A stretch of DNA of 26,480 bases from Phoronis australis (taxonomy: Eukaryota > Phoronida > Phoronidae), in contig NMRA01000266.1 of assembly GCA_002633005.1 (NCBI GenBank), forward strand, positions 554,389 to 580,868, given 5' to 3'. The notes under the pieces were generated by a model. That model saw nothing but the letters and a program-made list of their open reading frames with translations, had not been told where the DNA came from and did not search any database. Within the stretch, counting starts at the first letter, position 1. Each line of letters starts with the position of its first letter. Position numbers and translations under genes: made by a program. Of the stretch, positions 10,321-19,900 are shown piece after piece.

Positions 10321-10924
10321 TGGCTGATGTTTCCCCCACCACAGGAAATTGGCTGGTAATTTTGATACAGTGAATTGAGTAGTAGGTGTTGCAGGTATTT
10401 TTAAGTGGTTACCAGAAAAGTTGACCTAGGTCAATTTTTGCGTGCTTGCGGCGTACACTACATTCGTGCATGCATGCATGCGCCTGCGTGCTCATGTGTG
10501 TAGTCAGTCAGATCGAGACTTAGGAGGCCCTACCCAGATGGCGCGGTGGCACTGGGCTTATGACAGATGATTTCGTTGTTATTGTCCCAATGGTTATATT
10601 CCTTGCGGCCATGCACCTGCATGTCAGAGCACAAAATGACGACGCGGGTAGCTGTGAAAAAGCAGCCTGATCTCAAGCAGTAATGAACTTTTGGAGCCAT
10701 CAGTTCCCTTCATACCTTTGACTCGTTGTGATGGTAGACAGCGGTTTGACATGGCCGCTTAAAATATGGGTCAGTGAGAATACGGGGCAGGTAATAAAAA
10801 GTCACCCAAATCATAAATTATGTGGCAATGAGGACATTTCCTTGTTATTACAAATCATAGCCATACAAAACATGTCGCAAATGTTTGCGTCAGCGATGTT
10901 GTAATACGAATTTTGCCATGAATA
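10320..10924. other. Intergenic sequence without recognised gene
   Basis: No open frame of note. Contains a short alternating GCAT run near 10468-10482 and an AGATGGCGC core at 10536-10544. No RNA gene seen. Confidence 0.45.
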
Positions 10925-11249
10925 CAGGGACGGATCCAGGATTTTGAGTTTGAGTTTGAGGGGGAGGGGGCAGTGGCGGATTTAGAGGTGGCCAAGGGGG
11001 CCATGCCCCCTCATTCTCCCAGATCCCATTTGGCAGTTCGGGAGTGTGAATGACTGACGGGCAAAATCCTGGCTAATACTCTGCCCTGCCGCCCCTAAAA
11101 ATACTGGATCCGCTACTATAGGGGACCAGGGCAGAGTACAAGCCATGCAGGATTTTGCCCGTCAGACATTCACACCTCGAACTGTCAAACGCAATTTGGA
11201 AGAATTTTAGGAGAGACATACCCCCTTGCTGCCCCTAATTCTTCCACTG
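10925..11249. mobile_element. Foldback element(s) with hAT-like termini
   Basis: Two left-type ends (CAGGGACGGATCCAGG at 10925; CAGTGGCGGATTTAGAGG at 10971) and two right-type ends (CTGGATCCGCTACTA to 11118; CCCCTAATTCTTCCACTG to 11249) are interleaved. A long imperfect inverted repeat joins 10981-11088 with 11128-11243; its best part includes GACGGGCAAAATCCTG and its complement. The outermost pair is flanked by the direct repeat GAATA (10920-10924 and 11250-11254). CAGNG ends resemble hAT-type MITEs, but a 5-bp duplication is not the usual 8 bp, so the superfamily is uncertain. Confidence 0.65.
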
Positions 11250-11556
11250 GAATAAAATTAAATCTGACTTGGACATCACTCCACTTAAAGTTGTCAATTT
11301 CCAAAACCAGGGTTCAAACCAGTCTAGCTGAGCGCGTGTTATATACCTAATGTCAAAGCTATCTAACGGAGACCGGGACTAGTTCAACCCTTTTTTGAAA
11401 AAAGTGCAATATTGTAGAAACTATTTAAGCTGGTTCATCCATAAGCACTGACCGAGAATTGCAGTCTGTCAGCCAATATATGGTGCAAATGTAAGCGATA
11501 TAAGTGCACTCGTCTTGTAGCAATTTTCGTTTTAAAATGTTCACCTTCGGGGGCCC
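11250..11556. other. Short unassigned stretch
   Basis: No gene, RNA or clear repeat seen. Overlapping minus-strand open frames at 11425-11671 look like chance. Confidence 0.4.
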
Positions 11557-12197
11557 ACCCTCGGGGCAGGTTCGGCCTCCTTTGCAGTACTCTTGAAATA
11601 TACACATTTTTGCACAATTTTGTGTTGGTGTATGCCTGTTTATTTGTCCCAAAGGACCGTAAATTACACAAGAACTAGGGCTTGGATGTTAACTGTCTAT
11701 TAAAAATACATCGCAAATATCATAATCTTCTACCTACTAAACTGATGATCGAATGCTACTTTTTTACTTAATGAGCTATTAAAAGTAAACAACGTGAGAG
11801 TTTAAACGCATTTGCGTTAGTCCTCATCCGAGTAACAGCTGTGACACACAAAGGAGGACAGCATCCCATCGTCAGCGCATTCCTTATGGGTCCATTCTTT
11901 ACATTCAACGCAGGGGGCCCACTTTTCTCTACTCCTGCTCTTAGAATATGGCTCTAGACAAACGACAACACTCCTGTTCAGACTCGTTGTCGAAAGATGA
12001 GGATGGCGATTTCTCTTCTTTTTGTTTTGGTTTTGTGTTAACAGCAGGCTTTTTGCAAGTATCTTCTTCTTTCCCTTAACACGTTCTTCTCTCAGGGTCT
12101 CATTTTCTGGTGTGTAGGTGAGAATGACCGATTTTCTCCGTTTTCTGCTTCCATCTGTGTTCTGAAACGGTGGAGTTGTAGGGTGTGATGTTACTGT

Positions 12198-12220
12198 CTG
12201 TAGTAGTAGTAGTAGTAGTA
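12198..12220. repeat. TAG trinucleotide microsatellite (retrotransposon tail)
   Basis: About seven consecutive TAG units on the plus strand, directly abutting the 3' end of the minus-strand non-LTR fragment. It most likely derives from the element's tail rather than being independent. Confidence 0.85.
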
Positions 12221-12650
12221 ATACGCTTTATTCACGTTACGACAAAAATACAATTAATACAAATTTACGCTTACGGAGATTCTGTGAAGGAGCCGAAGGA
12301 GCCACCAGAGAATAAAAATACAGTGTTACAGATAATCAGAATTACAAAATTATTTGATTATGTACTTGTGAAAAGACAAGGAGAGATTATTGAAAATAGT
12401 TACTCGCAAAGCAGTTGGGAATAGTGCACTCAAGTTCATAACTTTCAAAAACGTTTGTAAAATAATTTATAACAGAGGATAACGAATGGGTAAAAAATTT
12501 TTGGGAAACCTTTCCAGGAAGGTTTTTAATGACATGAGGTAGGGCATTGCGAACTGAATTTTCAGCAAATGATTTAGTACAACGAAGAGTTTTTAAAAGA
12601 TGTTGTTTTCTAGGAATGTAATGTTCATGAACAGACCCACAGGTGGCGAA
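12198..12650 (-). mobile_element. 5'-truncated 3' end of a non-LTR retrotransposon (CR1/L2-like)
   Basis: On the minus strand a frame reads FATCGSVHEHYIPRKQ and RCTKSFAENSVRNALPHVI, ending YELECTIPNCFA about six residues before a TAA at 12387-12389. This resembles the extreme C-terminus of reverse transcriptases of CR1/L2-type elements. An AT-rich 3' UTR of about 160 bases follows, with AATAAAG at 12226-12232, ending in an ACT/TAC trinucleotide tail (plus-strand TAG repeats, 12198-12220). A microsatellite tail and 5' truncation are usual for such copies. The 5' edge near 12650 is approximate. Confidence 0.72.
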
Positions 12651-13401
12651 AACGACCCATTTCCTTGATTATCGACCATCACGGGCTGCTGAATCCGATT
12701 CCAGGGATTGCTCAGGTTGGGTAGGCGATTCTGGGGGCTTAAAAACTGACCCATCGTAATGAGTACTAACGCCTGAACCTCGTAAATTGAGTCCAAGGCG
12801 TTGATGGATAGATGTGAATCGTGGTTATCAAGAAGAATGAGTACGGGAGCATCTTTTGATGGTTTGACATTTTCAACGAAATGAAGAAGAAACATGGTGA
12901 AGTTGTCAACTGTCATTCAGCCTGATGTATGAGCGGTTCATTTTGAGCCAGCAGGTGCTCCATTTATAAAGTATTCCTCGAGAATAAATCAAGAAAAATG
13001 TGATGGTTTGACTGCTGCCCTTAGAGTATCTGATTCTCTTGATTTGGTGTTTCCCTTGTAATGTCGATTCATACTTAGGGAAAAATTCTGAAAAAATGAT
13101 AATTAAAACTTGGCATTTTATTTGTTCAAGACCAGACGATAACCCGCAAATGTTGATCACAGCCAGACGGCTTACTTTTAACCCGTTCTGGCTTCGCATC
13201 AGACATAGAGTAAAACACTTTCACATTTTTAGGGCCCACAGTAACAACGTTTAAAAATCATGTTCTGTTCACAAACCTACAAAATGACAATGCGCTACCA
13301 AAGAAACATATTTAAGATGAGTTTGTGCAATTTCATGATGAATAGTACTAATTAAATTTCCTAAAAAAAAACATTTATTGATTATACATGTATATCAAGT
13401 A

Positions 13402-13835
13402 CAGTGAACGGGGCAAGTTCGGCCCCTGGCCAGACTATAGCGCCATGTCAATGGGCCCAACTTGCCCCATTAGCTCTAAATGGAAAACACACGTGATTAC
13501 CTCATCAATCACTGAGAAATCTAAAGAAACACATGGCTTGTCTTGAAGAGCAAGCTGTTGTTGAAACCCACGAACAAAACATTTTTACATCACTGCTCAT
13601 GGCTTATGGCCAGCACTGAATCGAGTGAAGCTCCAAAATTTACTCACCTGGGTTAAAAACCAATCGTTGCCTGTCAGATCAATAAAAAACACCCCGCCTT
13701 CGTGGTTTTAGTGTAGTGGTGCAAGTCGCGTGATTGCTCAAAATGACCGTGGCCGAAAGTGCACATATACTGTAATTGCGGGGTCATTGAGGCGGTGGCC
13801 CAACTAGCCCCGGGACCGAACTAACCCCAGGTCAG
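13402..13835. mobile_element. Non-autonomous pogo-like element (MITE) or right end of the adjacent transposon
   Basis: Begins CAGTGAACGGGGCAAGTT next to TA (13400-13401) and ends AACTAACCCCAGGTCAG next to TA (13836-13837); the ends are imperfect inverted repeats. Inner copies of the motif lie at 13454-13468 and 13797-13811 in the opposite orientation. There is no coding sequence. It may be an independent MITE related to the pogo element on its left, or part of that element's right end. Confidence 0.5.
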
Positions 13836-13839
13836 TAAG

Positions 13840-15425
13840 CACACATGCAGTATTTTCAGGCAGAAAAAGAACATGACATTAACTTGTAGATCCGGGCATC
13901 AAAAACAATGTCACATCAAATATCTTCCGCTGTTTCCGTCACTCGTAAATTGTATTTTTGTGAAACTAGTTTTGAGCGACTAATTGCTCGTCAGTTCTTC
14001 GTGACCTGACTCGAGCGACAGCGCCACCTATAGACACATTGCATGGACCGTGGACCAGCTTGTACCAGTCCAGTTCATACATCTGCTTATTTCATAAGTG
14101 GGTCTTGACAATAAGGGGGCAGAAAGTGCAACGACTTTAAATGGGAATTCTAATTTTTGTTGTGGACATGCCTTTAGTAAAAACACAGATTCTTGAAGAG
14201 AAATGTTCCCCAGTTATAATATTACTGTTCACTTGACGGGTATTTTCCATTCACGGAACTATACAAAGTCACGTACCGGTAAACGAACAAAAGGGCTGAA
14301 AAATAAGTCTGTATTAGATAACACGATCGAGCGACACTGTGTTCAGTAGCGAAAACGAGTAGACTAAATTGTCACAATTCGCTGAAAGCGGAATCACTTG
14401 GAAAGGCGGGCCTTTTGGTCACGATTTTATTTTTTCCATGGATTGTGAATCCACTCCAGTTCAGCAGTAGCTAACGGAAGAGTGCACTTCTAACACGACT
14501 CACGTAATGTACGCCTCCTAGTGGCAGTTTTTTTGGAATGTTTTACATGCAGCCTGTTTTGGCTTTAATCTCCCTTATGAGCCAAACCACTCTAAGACGT
14601 ACTAAAAAAAAAAAACAAAATAAAACGGTTGAGTTCTCCTTTGACCTGTTCATTCACCCAATTTTGAAAACCAGGCATTTTGCCCGGTTGCTGATCCCAT
14701 TGTGAACAGTTAGTCATTCATTAACTGCGGTCACTCACCTAACTGCATATGAAGTCTAGCCCATTGTACCGTTCATCACAGTACGACACGACGTCTCTTA
14801 GTGCTTAATGTACGGTTACAATGTACCTTGTCGTATTCCCAAAAGACTATGTAATTTACCGACTGCAACCCTACAATCTCGGAACTCAAACCTCCCGTAA
14901 TTCGTTAGTTGGATCATAAAACTCAACATTTTGATTCCCCCATCCAACAAATTGTCATCAAAGGCCTGTATTATATTTGAAATTCCTCGCCTTATCAACT
15001 GCACTGAAACACCAGTCTCTACTCTAAATATAATAAAACACACTCTTTGAAAGCATTTTGCAGGTTTTTAACAACTTCATAATTTGCAACTACGACCCAA
15101 TCTGTCATATTCTCAACTGCTTCATGTGTAATAGTATCTAGAAATTTGTGTTCCGAAGACCCCAAGCTGTGCCAGTCCACTAACTGATTCCTGGAGAGTC
15201 GGTAATTTAGCGCTACTTCACTTTGTTTTCAAGTTCATCTCTTAATTTTNTCATAATTTTAATCTCTTTATCGTTTGACTTATTTCACTTATTGTTATTG
15301 ATTTTTCATTTTTTCATTTGTTTGTTTATGTAAAGGGGGATTTTTAGTTAGCGCAGGACAGAAATTCGATGACAAAGATGCTTTGAAAGATGATTTTGTC
15401 GGATTCAGCGCCTGTAAATTTATTC
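13840..15425. other. Intergenic sequence without recognised gene
   Basis: The frame at 14816-15043 (minus) has no recognised domain. There is one undetermined base at 15250. A GCGCCACCT core lies at 14021-14029. No RNA gene or further element identified. Confidence 0.45.
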
Positions 15426-15708
15426 TTATACAGCGGCGCACCCAGGGGAGGTTGGGGGGCTCGGAGGGCTCGAACGTGCCCCCCAATTAGGTGAATTGGA
15501 AAAAATGGTCCGCCTCAATGAAACACAAAGTCTGAGCAAACGATTCAAAAGTCCTCAAAGTCCACAGAAATCTGCCACGGATGCACAGTTCGTAGGCCTG
15601 AACCTAGTGGTTCCCTTTTTTAGTCGTCATTGATTTTTTTCAGTGAAAGGTCCGCATACCGAAAAATTCGAGCCCCCTACATTTTAGACTGGGTGCGCAC
15701 ATGTTATA
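15426..15708. mobile_element. MITE copy 2 (inverted relative to copy 1) with 5-bp target-site duplication
   Basis: The element spans 15431-15703. It starts CAGCGGCGCACCCAG and ends CTGGGTGCGCACATG, flanked by TTATA on both sides (15426-15430 and 15704-15708). Its reverse complement aligns through its length with 6580-6838, sharing the end motif, GGGGGCTCGAA, and several interior blocks. At 273 bp it has no coding capacity. Two copies with different 5-bp duplications fix the element boundaries. Confidence 0.82.
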
Positions 15709-16792
15709 ATCCTTTAATACACAAAAATATTTGCCTAGTGATTGCAAAGCTGATCCTCCAAGGGGAACGCAAATTTTACGTAGTCCAACCGGGACTGTTA
15801 TTTCCCGTCATAAATCATTAAGCTCTATGTACATCGATCAAGACTGTCTATTTATATTTTTGCATAACGTCACTTGTAGAGTTCTAAAACCTAGAATTCA
15901 ACGTTAGAAATTGACGAATATTGAACAACGTCACACAATAACATACCCGTGATGCAACCAAACCCTGTTAACAAACACCTCGGAAGCGATGTGGTGAGCA
16001 ACTTTTTGCCAGTTGCGATCTACTTCAAGAATGTCAAACTGCAGACAAACAGTATTTCAATTTTGACCAAAATTTAATGATTTTTAAGGAATCCCCTGCC
16101 TCGGTGATTTTCTGCATTTTAGCAAATCATTTTGTTCGAGTACTGGAAAAATTTAACACGCGTTTAAATTGCTCTGTAACACTCCTTTCATATGCCTTTA
16201 GTAAAACACGGATTAGCTTTATTGATAGAAACTATACTATAGTACATTCTTTTCAGTACCGTAAACGAAGCACCTGCTGTTACTTTTCTATAGAGTGCGC
16301 CATGCCAAAATTTGTAAAAGCGTGCAAATGACACATTTTTATTGCCAAAAACATCAAAATCTCCATCTGCTTTTTGTGTGGTAGCCCATTATAGGACAGG
16401 TGCTCGGTAACATCCGACAGGTGCTCGGTAACATCCGTCGGCATTTCGCAAGATGTGACGAAACTGTGACACCTGCTCCAATTCATGTCGACATCGAACT
16501 TCATTCGATGACCGTAAAGTTCATTACGAAAAACTCACGAGAAAGTAAAGGAAATCTTAAGAAATTCGCTCAAGCGAGTAACATAAACACCCCTTTTAGC
16601 GAATGGTGTTTAAATAAATAATAGTTGTGTTATATGATGTTGTCATTATTGTTCATAACTTTGGTTACGTTTTCTGCTTTCCATAGAACCTATTGTTCAG
16701 CTAAGTTCTTCGCTATCATTTTAATTTCATTGAGACCTGCTGTTGGCCGATTATTGTAATTGTTCGCCCGCCAACGACAGTTGATTTGGAAA
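15709..16792. other. Upstream region of the astacin gene
   Basis: No coding region supported. Includes a perfect 21-bp tandem duplication (16395-16436) and a TATA-like stretch, TTTAAATAAATAATAG, near 16608-16623, about 180 bases upstream of the astacin ATG. A promoter here is plausible but unproven. Confidence 0.4.
16395..16436. repeat. Perfect 21-bp tandem duplication
   Basis: Units 16395-16415 and 16416-16436 are identical; each begins GACAGGTGCTCGG and ends TAACATCC. Only two copies. Confidence 0.9.
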
Positions 16793-16918
16793 ATGGCGTC
16801 GGTGAACCACATCGTGCCATGTTTGATCGTGTGCTTCGTGATCACTCGCTTGGGAAAATGCGCGCCTGCAACTGGAAAAATGAAGCTTCTTCTTGAAGAG
16901 GTCGTCGATAGCTTGAAG
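16793..16918 (+). CDS. Astacin gene exon 1: signal peptide
   Basis: ATG with A at -3 and G at +4. 42 codons: a hydrophobic core IVPCLIVCFVIT, a likely cleavage site near GKCA, then a short acidic helix-like segment ending DSLK. The donor is AAG|GTAAGG, between codons. An opposite-strand open frame (16690-16965) is a shadow. Confidence 0.8.
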
Positions 16919-19900
16919 GTAAGGCAAGTAATTCCGTTGTTAATAAGCAGTGGCAGATTAAACATAAGACTGACGATGCCTCAGCTGATCACTACAGATA
17001 TCTTATGAAAAAGCGGCAGCTGCGCAATTTACAATTTTGGCAATTAAAAAACACTAATTCTGGTTTTGACATACCGACAGATAGTAACAACGACTTTTCC
17101 ACCTACCTGACTAAAACAAAATGATGCCCCGTAACCCACGTTAATTCGCAAAAGTTTGGAACAAAAATTGAAAACCCCTCCTTACAAATTTTGGTGAACG
17201 GTCAAGCGTGACCTACATGTACTCTTCAGACGAGTTACATGTTAACGACAACTGTAGTCAGAAACACCCACCAAGAACCGTAACATATCCATTCAGTGAC
17301 ACAGCAGAGTGCGCTTGTTAGGTGAAACCTGTTTTGATCACTCAAAGGTCCTAATCTAAAGGGAAACGCAAGCCAACAGTTAAGTACAGTAATACACGTT
17401 TGTGTACTGCAAACTATCGAGACAAGAATCTTACACAAGTCTAGAGGTGAATCTTATATAATCGTAGCCCAGTGTCAAATCCTGCCATGAAGCAAACAGA
17501 AGATCGAGCTTTAAAAATACCAAAAAACAGTAATAACAAGCTTTGTTACTTACGACACTGTGTGGGTATTACGTCAAACTGACAGCTCGTCCTTACGACT
17601 GTTTTCAATGTTAGTTATATCAAGTGTACATGTAACTATTCAGCTGTAAAAATAATCCAGTGTGCACTTCCCATTATCAATTTTACGGAGTGATTCAATA
17701 CAAAAGGACCGACTTATGGGATACGCAACTTTTTCTCAAAATTTCTATCACAATTAGGTTTTAAAATACCCGGTTTTGTCAAAAACGTGGAAAAATGTTT
17801 TTAAAATAAACGTCTGTAACTAAACACGGTTCAAACCTGAAAACGTGTTAAAAACAATGTGATTGCTTCAATCTTTGCGAAAAAATATCGTTCTCTAATC
17901 CTCACCAACTCCTAAAGTTTGGACTAAGTTAAAGAATTCCTTTGCTAAATCGAAATATTTTACTACAGGCGAAAAATACGTGATTGCAGGGCAAAACATT
18001 GCCAACGCCGACTCTCAGGATTCAGGCTCTGAGACGTTGGTAGAAAAATGTCATTATGTGTCAAACATGTATTTTCATAAGTTGATGGTGGTGTTTAAAA
18101 AATATTGAATAATTACGTAACGTGATCAGTACAATGACCTCAAAATCAACACCAAATTCAAATACAAACCAAACATCAGTGGAAATTATTCATTATTTTG
18201 CTGTTATCACAACAGGTGGCAGTTCACGATGAGAATATCTCATTTTATCATTTTATGTCACAAAATGTGGTATTATGAACTCGTAACGATTGAGGATAGT
18301 GAGGGTAAACAAAATGACCAATTAGCCGTGAAGAGTCACGTCAAAAGGCAGGTGAACACCCCATGGCTTCCGTATGGACAGATGTTTGGAAAATGATGCA
18401 CCTAATACGAAATGTATTTTTATCGGCTGTAATCTTAAATTAATAGAGCACAAACGCTCGCACATTCATTAACACGATTACTAAGCTATTTTTAATTTGC
18501 GCTTTGTCACTGCAATCCGTGGTACACTGGTTACCCGTGCGTATATCAGCAGTGATTTATGAGCCCGATTTAACTCGCGAACATCTGTGGGTTCAAATTT
18601 TTAAATGCTCGAGGTACTTTAGCATCTTCACGTTAAAACGACTAGAACCACACCTTCCGTCAAAAATAACAACTTTTGATTTAGATCAGTTAGTTAAGGA
18701 AATTTTCTTAAACTGTTCCTCAATCGAAATAGACCATCTCTTGACTTGAAAAGCACTGACAGTTCGTTTTTGTTGAAGACCAGGGTCTAAAGTTTATCAC
18801 CGCGTGTCATTTTATTCGCCTGGCATTGTCACGAACGTTCAGTTCTTTGTAAATCCCTTCGTCTGCTTATTGAGACTACCAGTCTGTTGCAAATTAACCA
18901 GGGATTTCCGGCTACGTTTACAAACCCGCTGTTTATTGTAGACTTATTTTAGTGAGACCTGAGAAAATTTCTTTAATAAAAAAGTCCAATTCAACAAACT
19001 TTGATTTATTTTGTGTCTATCTTGACGAAGAAACTGAGGTCAGGTAAAAGTCAGTCTGTTCGACAGAAAGTATAAAAAATAACACGAATATACAATATTA
19101 AATCAAAATAAAATTGAGCAAATCGTTTCAAGCATATCACATGTATTCACACTGCTGATTGAATAATGACCATTTAACAACTGGAGATAGATCCCATTAA
19201 TCATATACCCTTATAATTTACTCCTATTGCTTCAGCCAAGTGCTTTAAACACGTCATACACATTTTGAAGGACCACGAAACAAGGCAAATTACGGAATAT
19301 TTTAAAACTAGTCAACATGAAAGAGTACGGAACTATTCTCGCAATATTTTTTTAACTTCCCCAAGGCCCAAAGAATAATCTCTTAAAACTCGACTACGAA
19401 AACGGAGTCTTTTTTCGAACGAAATTAATTTTTCGTTCAAGCGTCTCTGCGAAAATATGCGGTTCGAATGCATATTTATGAGAGCTGAGAGCAAGTACAT
19501 GTAACACAAGAAATTCTTAATTTTACGGCTTAGGTTCCTGGGGGTTATGTTTATTTCATTGATTAAGAAAAGCCATGTTTTCTTTCAAAATCACATTTTA
19601 AACTTGTCGTATAAAGTTCCTTTTAAAAACGGCAGGGTGACGGTTTGCCGGCTGAGAGAGAATTTGACGTTGCCACGGAAAGACTGCGGAAAGAACTTGT
19701 GCAACTGAGGGACGACTCTGACCGCACTAATGTGGAAGAATTAGTAAGTATGACGTAAAAGTAGACAAGAGAAATATGCCCTTTCTGCCCAACTAACAGT
19801 TTAATAAAAAGAAAATTACTTTTGGACATGACCATCGGCGGGTGGGGGCGCCACCACGACAACTACTACCGCCACTGACCGTCATCACAAGACAACCAAT

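Larger units (their letters stand above)
11817..13072 (-). pseudogene. Pogo/Tigger-like transposase (DDE_1), broken and interrupted
   Basis: Read on the minus strand. An ATG at 13070-13072 opens MNRHYKGNTKSRES and LRAAVK, resembling the start of pogo transposases. An internal deletion then joins this to the catalytic core at about 12972-12775, with NGAPAGSK, HFVENVKPSKDAPVL and LLDNHDSHLS, typical of the second catalytic Asp region; in-frame TGA codons interrupt it. The non-LTR fragment follows. The C-terminal tail resumes at about 12195-11817 with SRKRRKSVILTYTPENETL, a Lys/Arg-rich stretch, and a Cys/His cluster (CVECKEWTHKEC, then CHSC) before the stop at 11817-11819. Such a tail occurs in invertebrate pogo-like transposases. 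The first catalytic Asp and the last acidic position are missing, so it cannot be active. Confidence 0.8.
11557..13475 (-). mobile_element. Decayed pogo/Tigger-type DNA transposon
   Basis: Minus-strand remnants of a pogo-type transposase (11817-13072) define the body. A left end is suggested at 11563-11577, where GGGGCAGGTTCGGCC differs at one base from the GGGGCAAGTTCGGCC motif just inside the element end at 13402. Right-type copies occur at 13454-13468 and 13797-13828, so the right boundary could be near 13470 or near 13835. Pogo elements of the Tc1/mariner group insert at TA. The element holds an inserted non-LTR fragment (12198-12650). Confidence 0.6.

Noticed and set aside
14816-15043. 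75-codon minus-strand ATG frame
   Set aside because: No recognised domain and no splice partners.
14160-16215. Shared word ATGCCTTTAGTAAAA at about 14168 and 16192
   Set aside because: The similarity stops after about 22 bases and the flanks do not align; likely chance or a tiny remnant.
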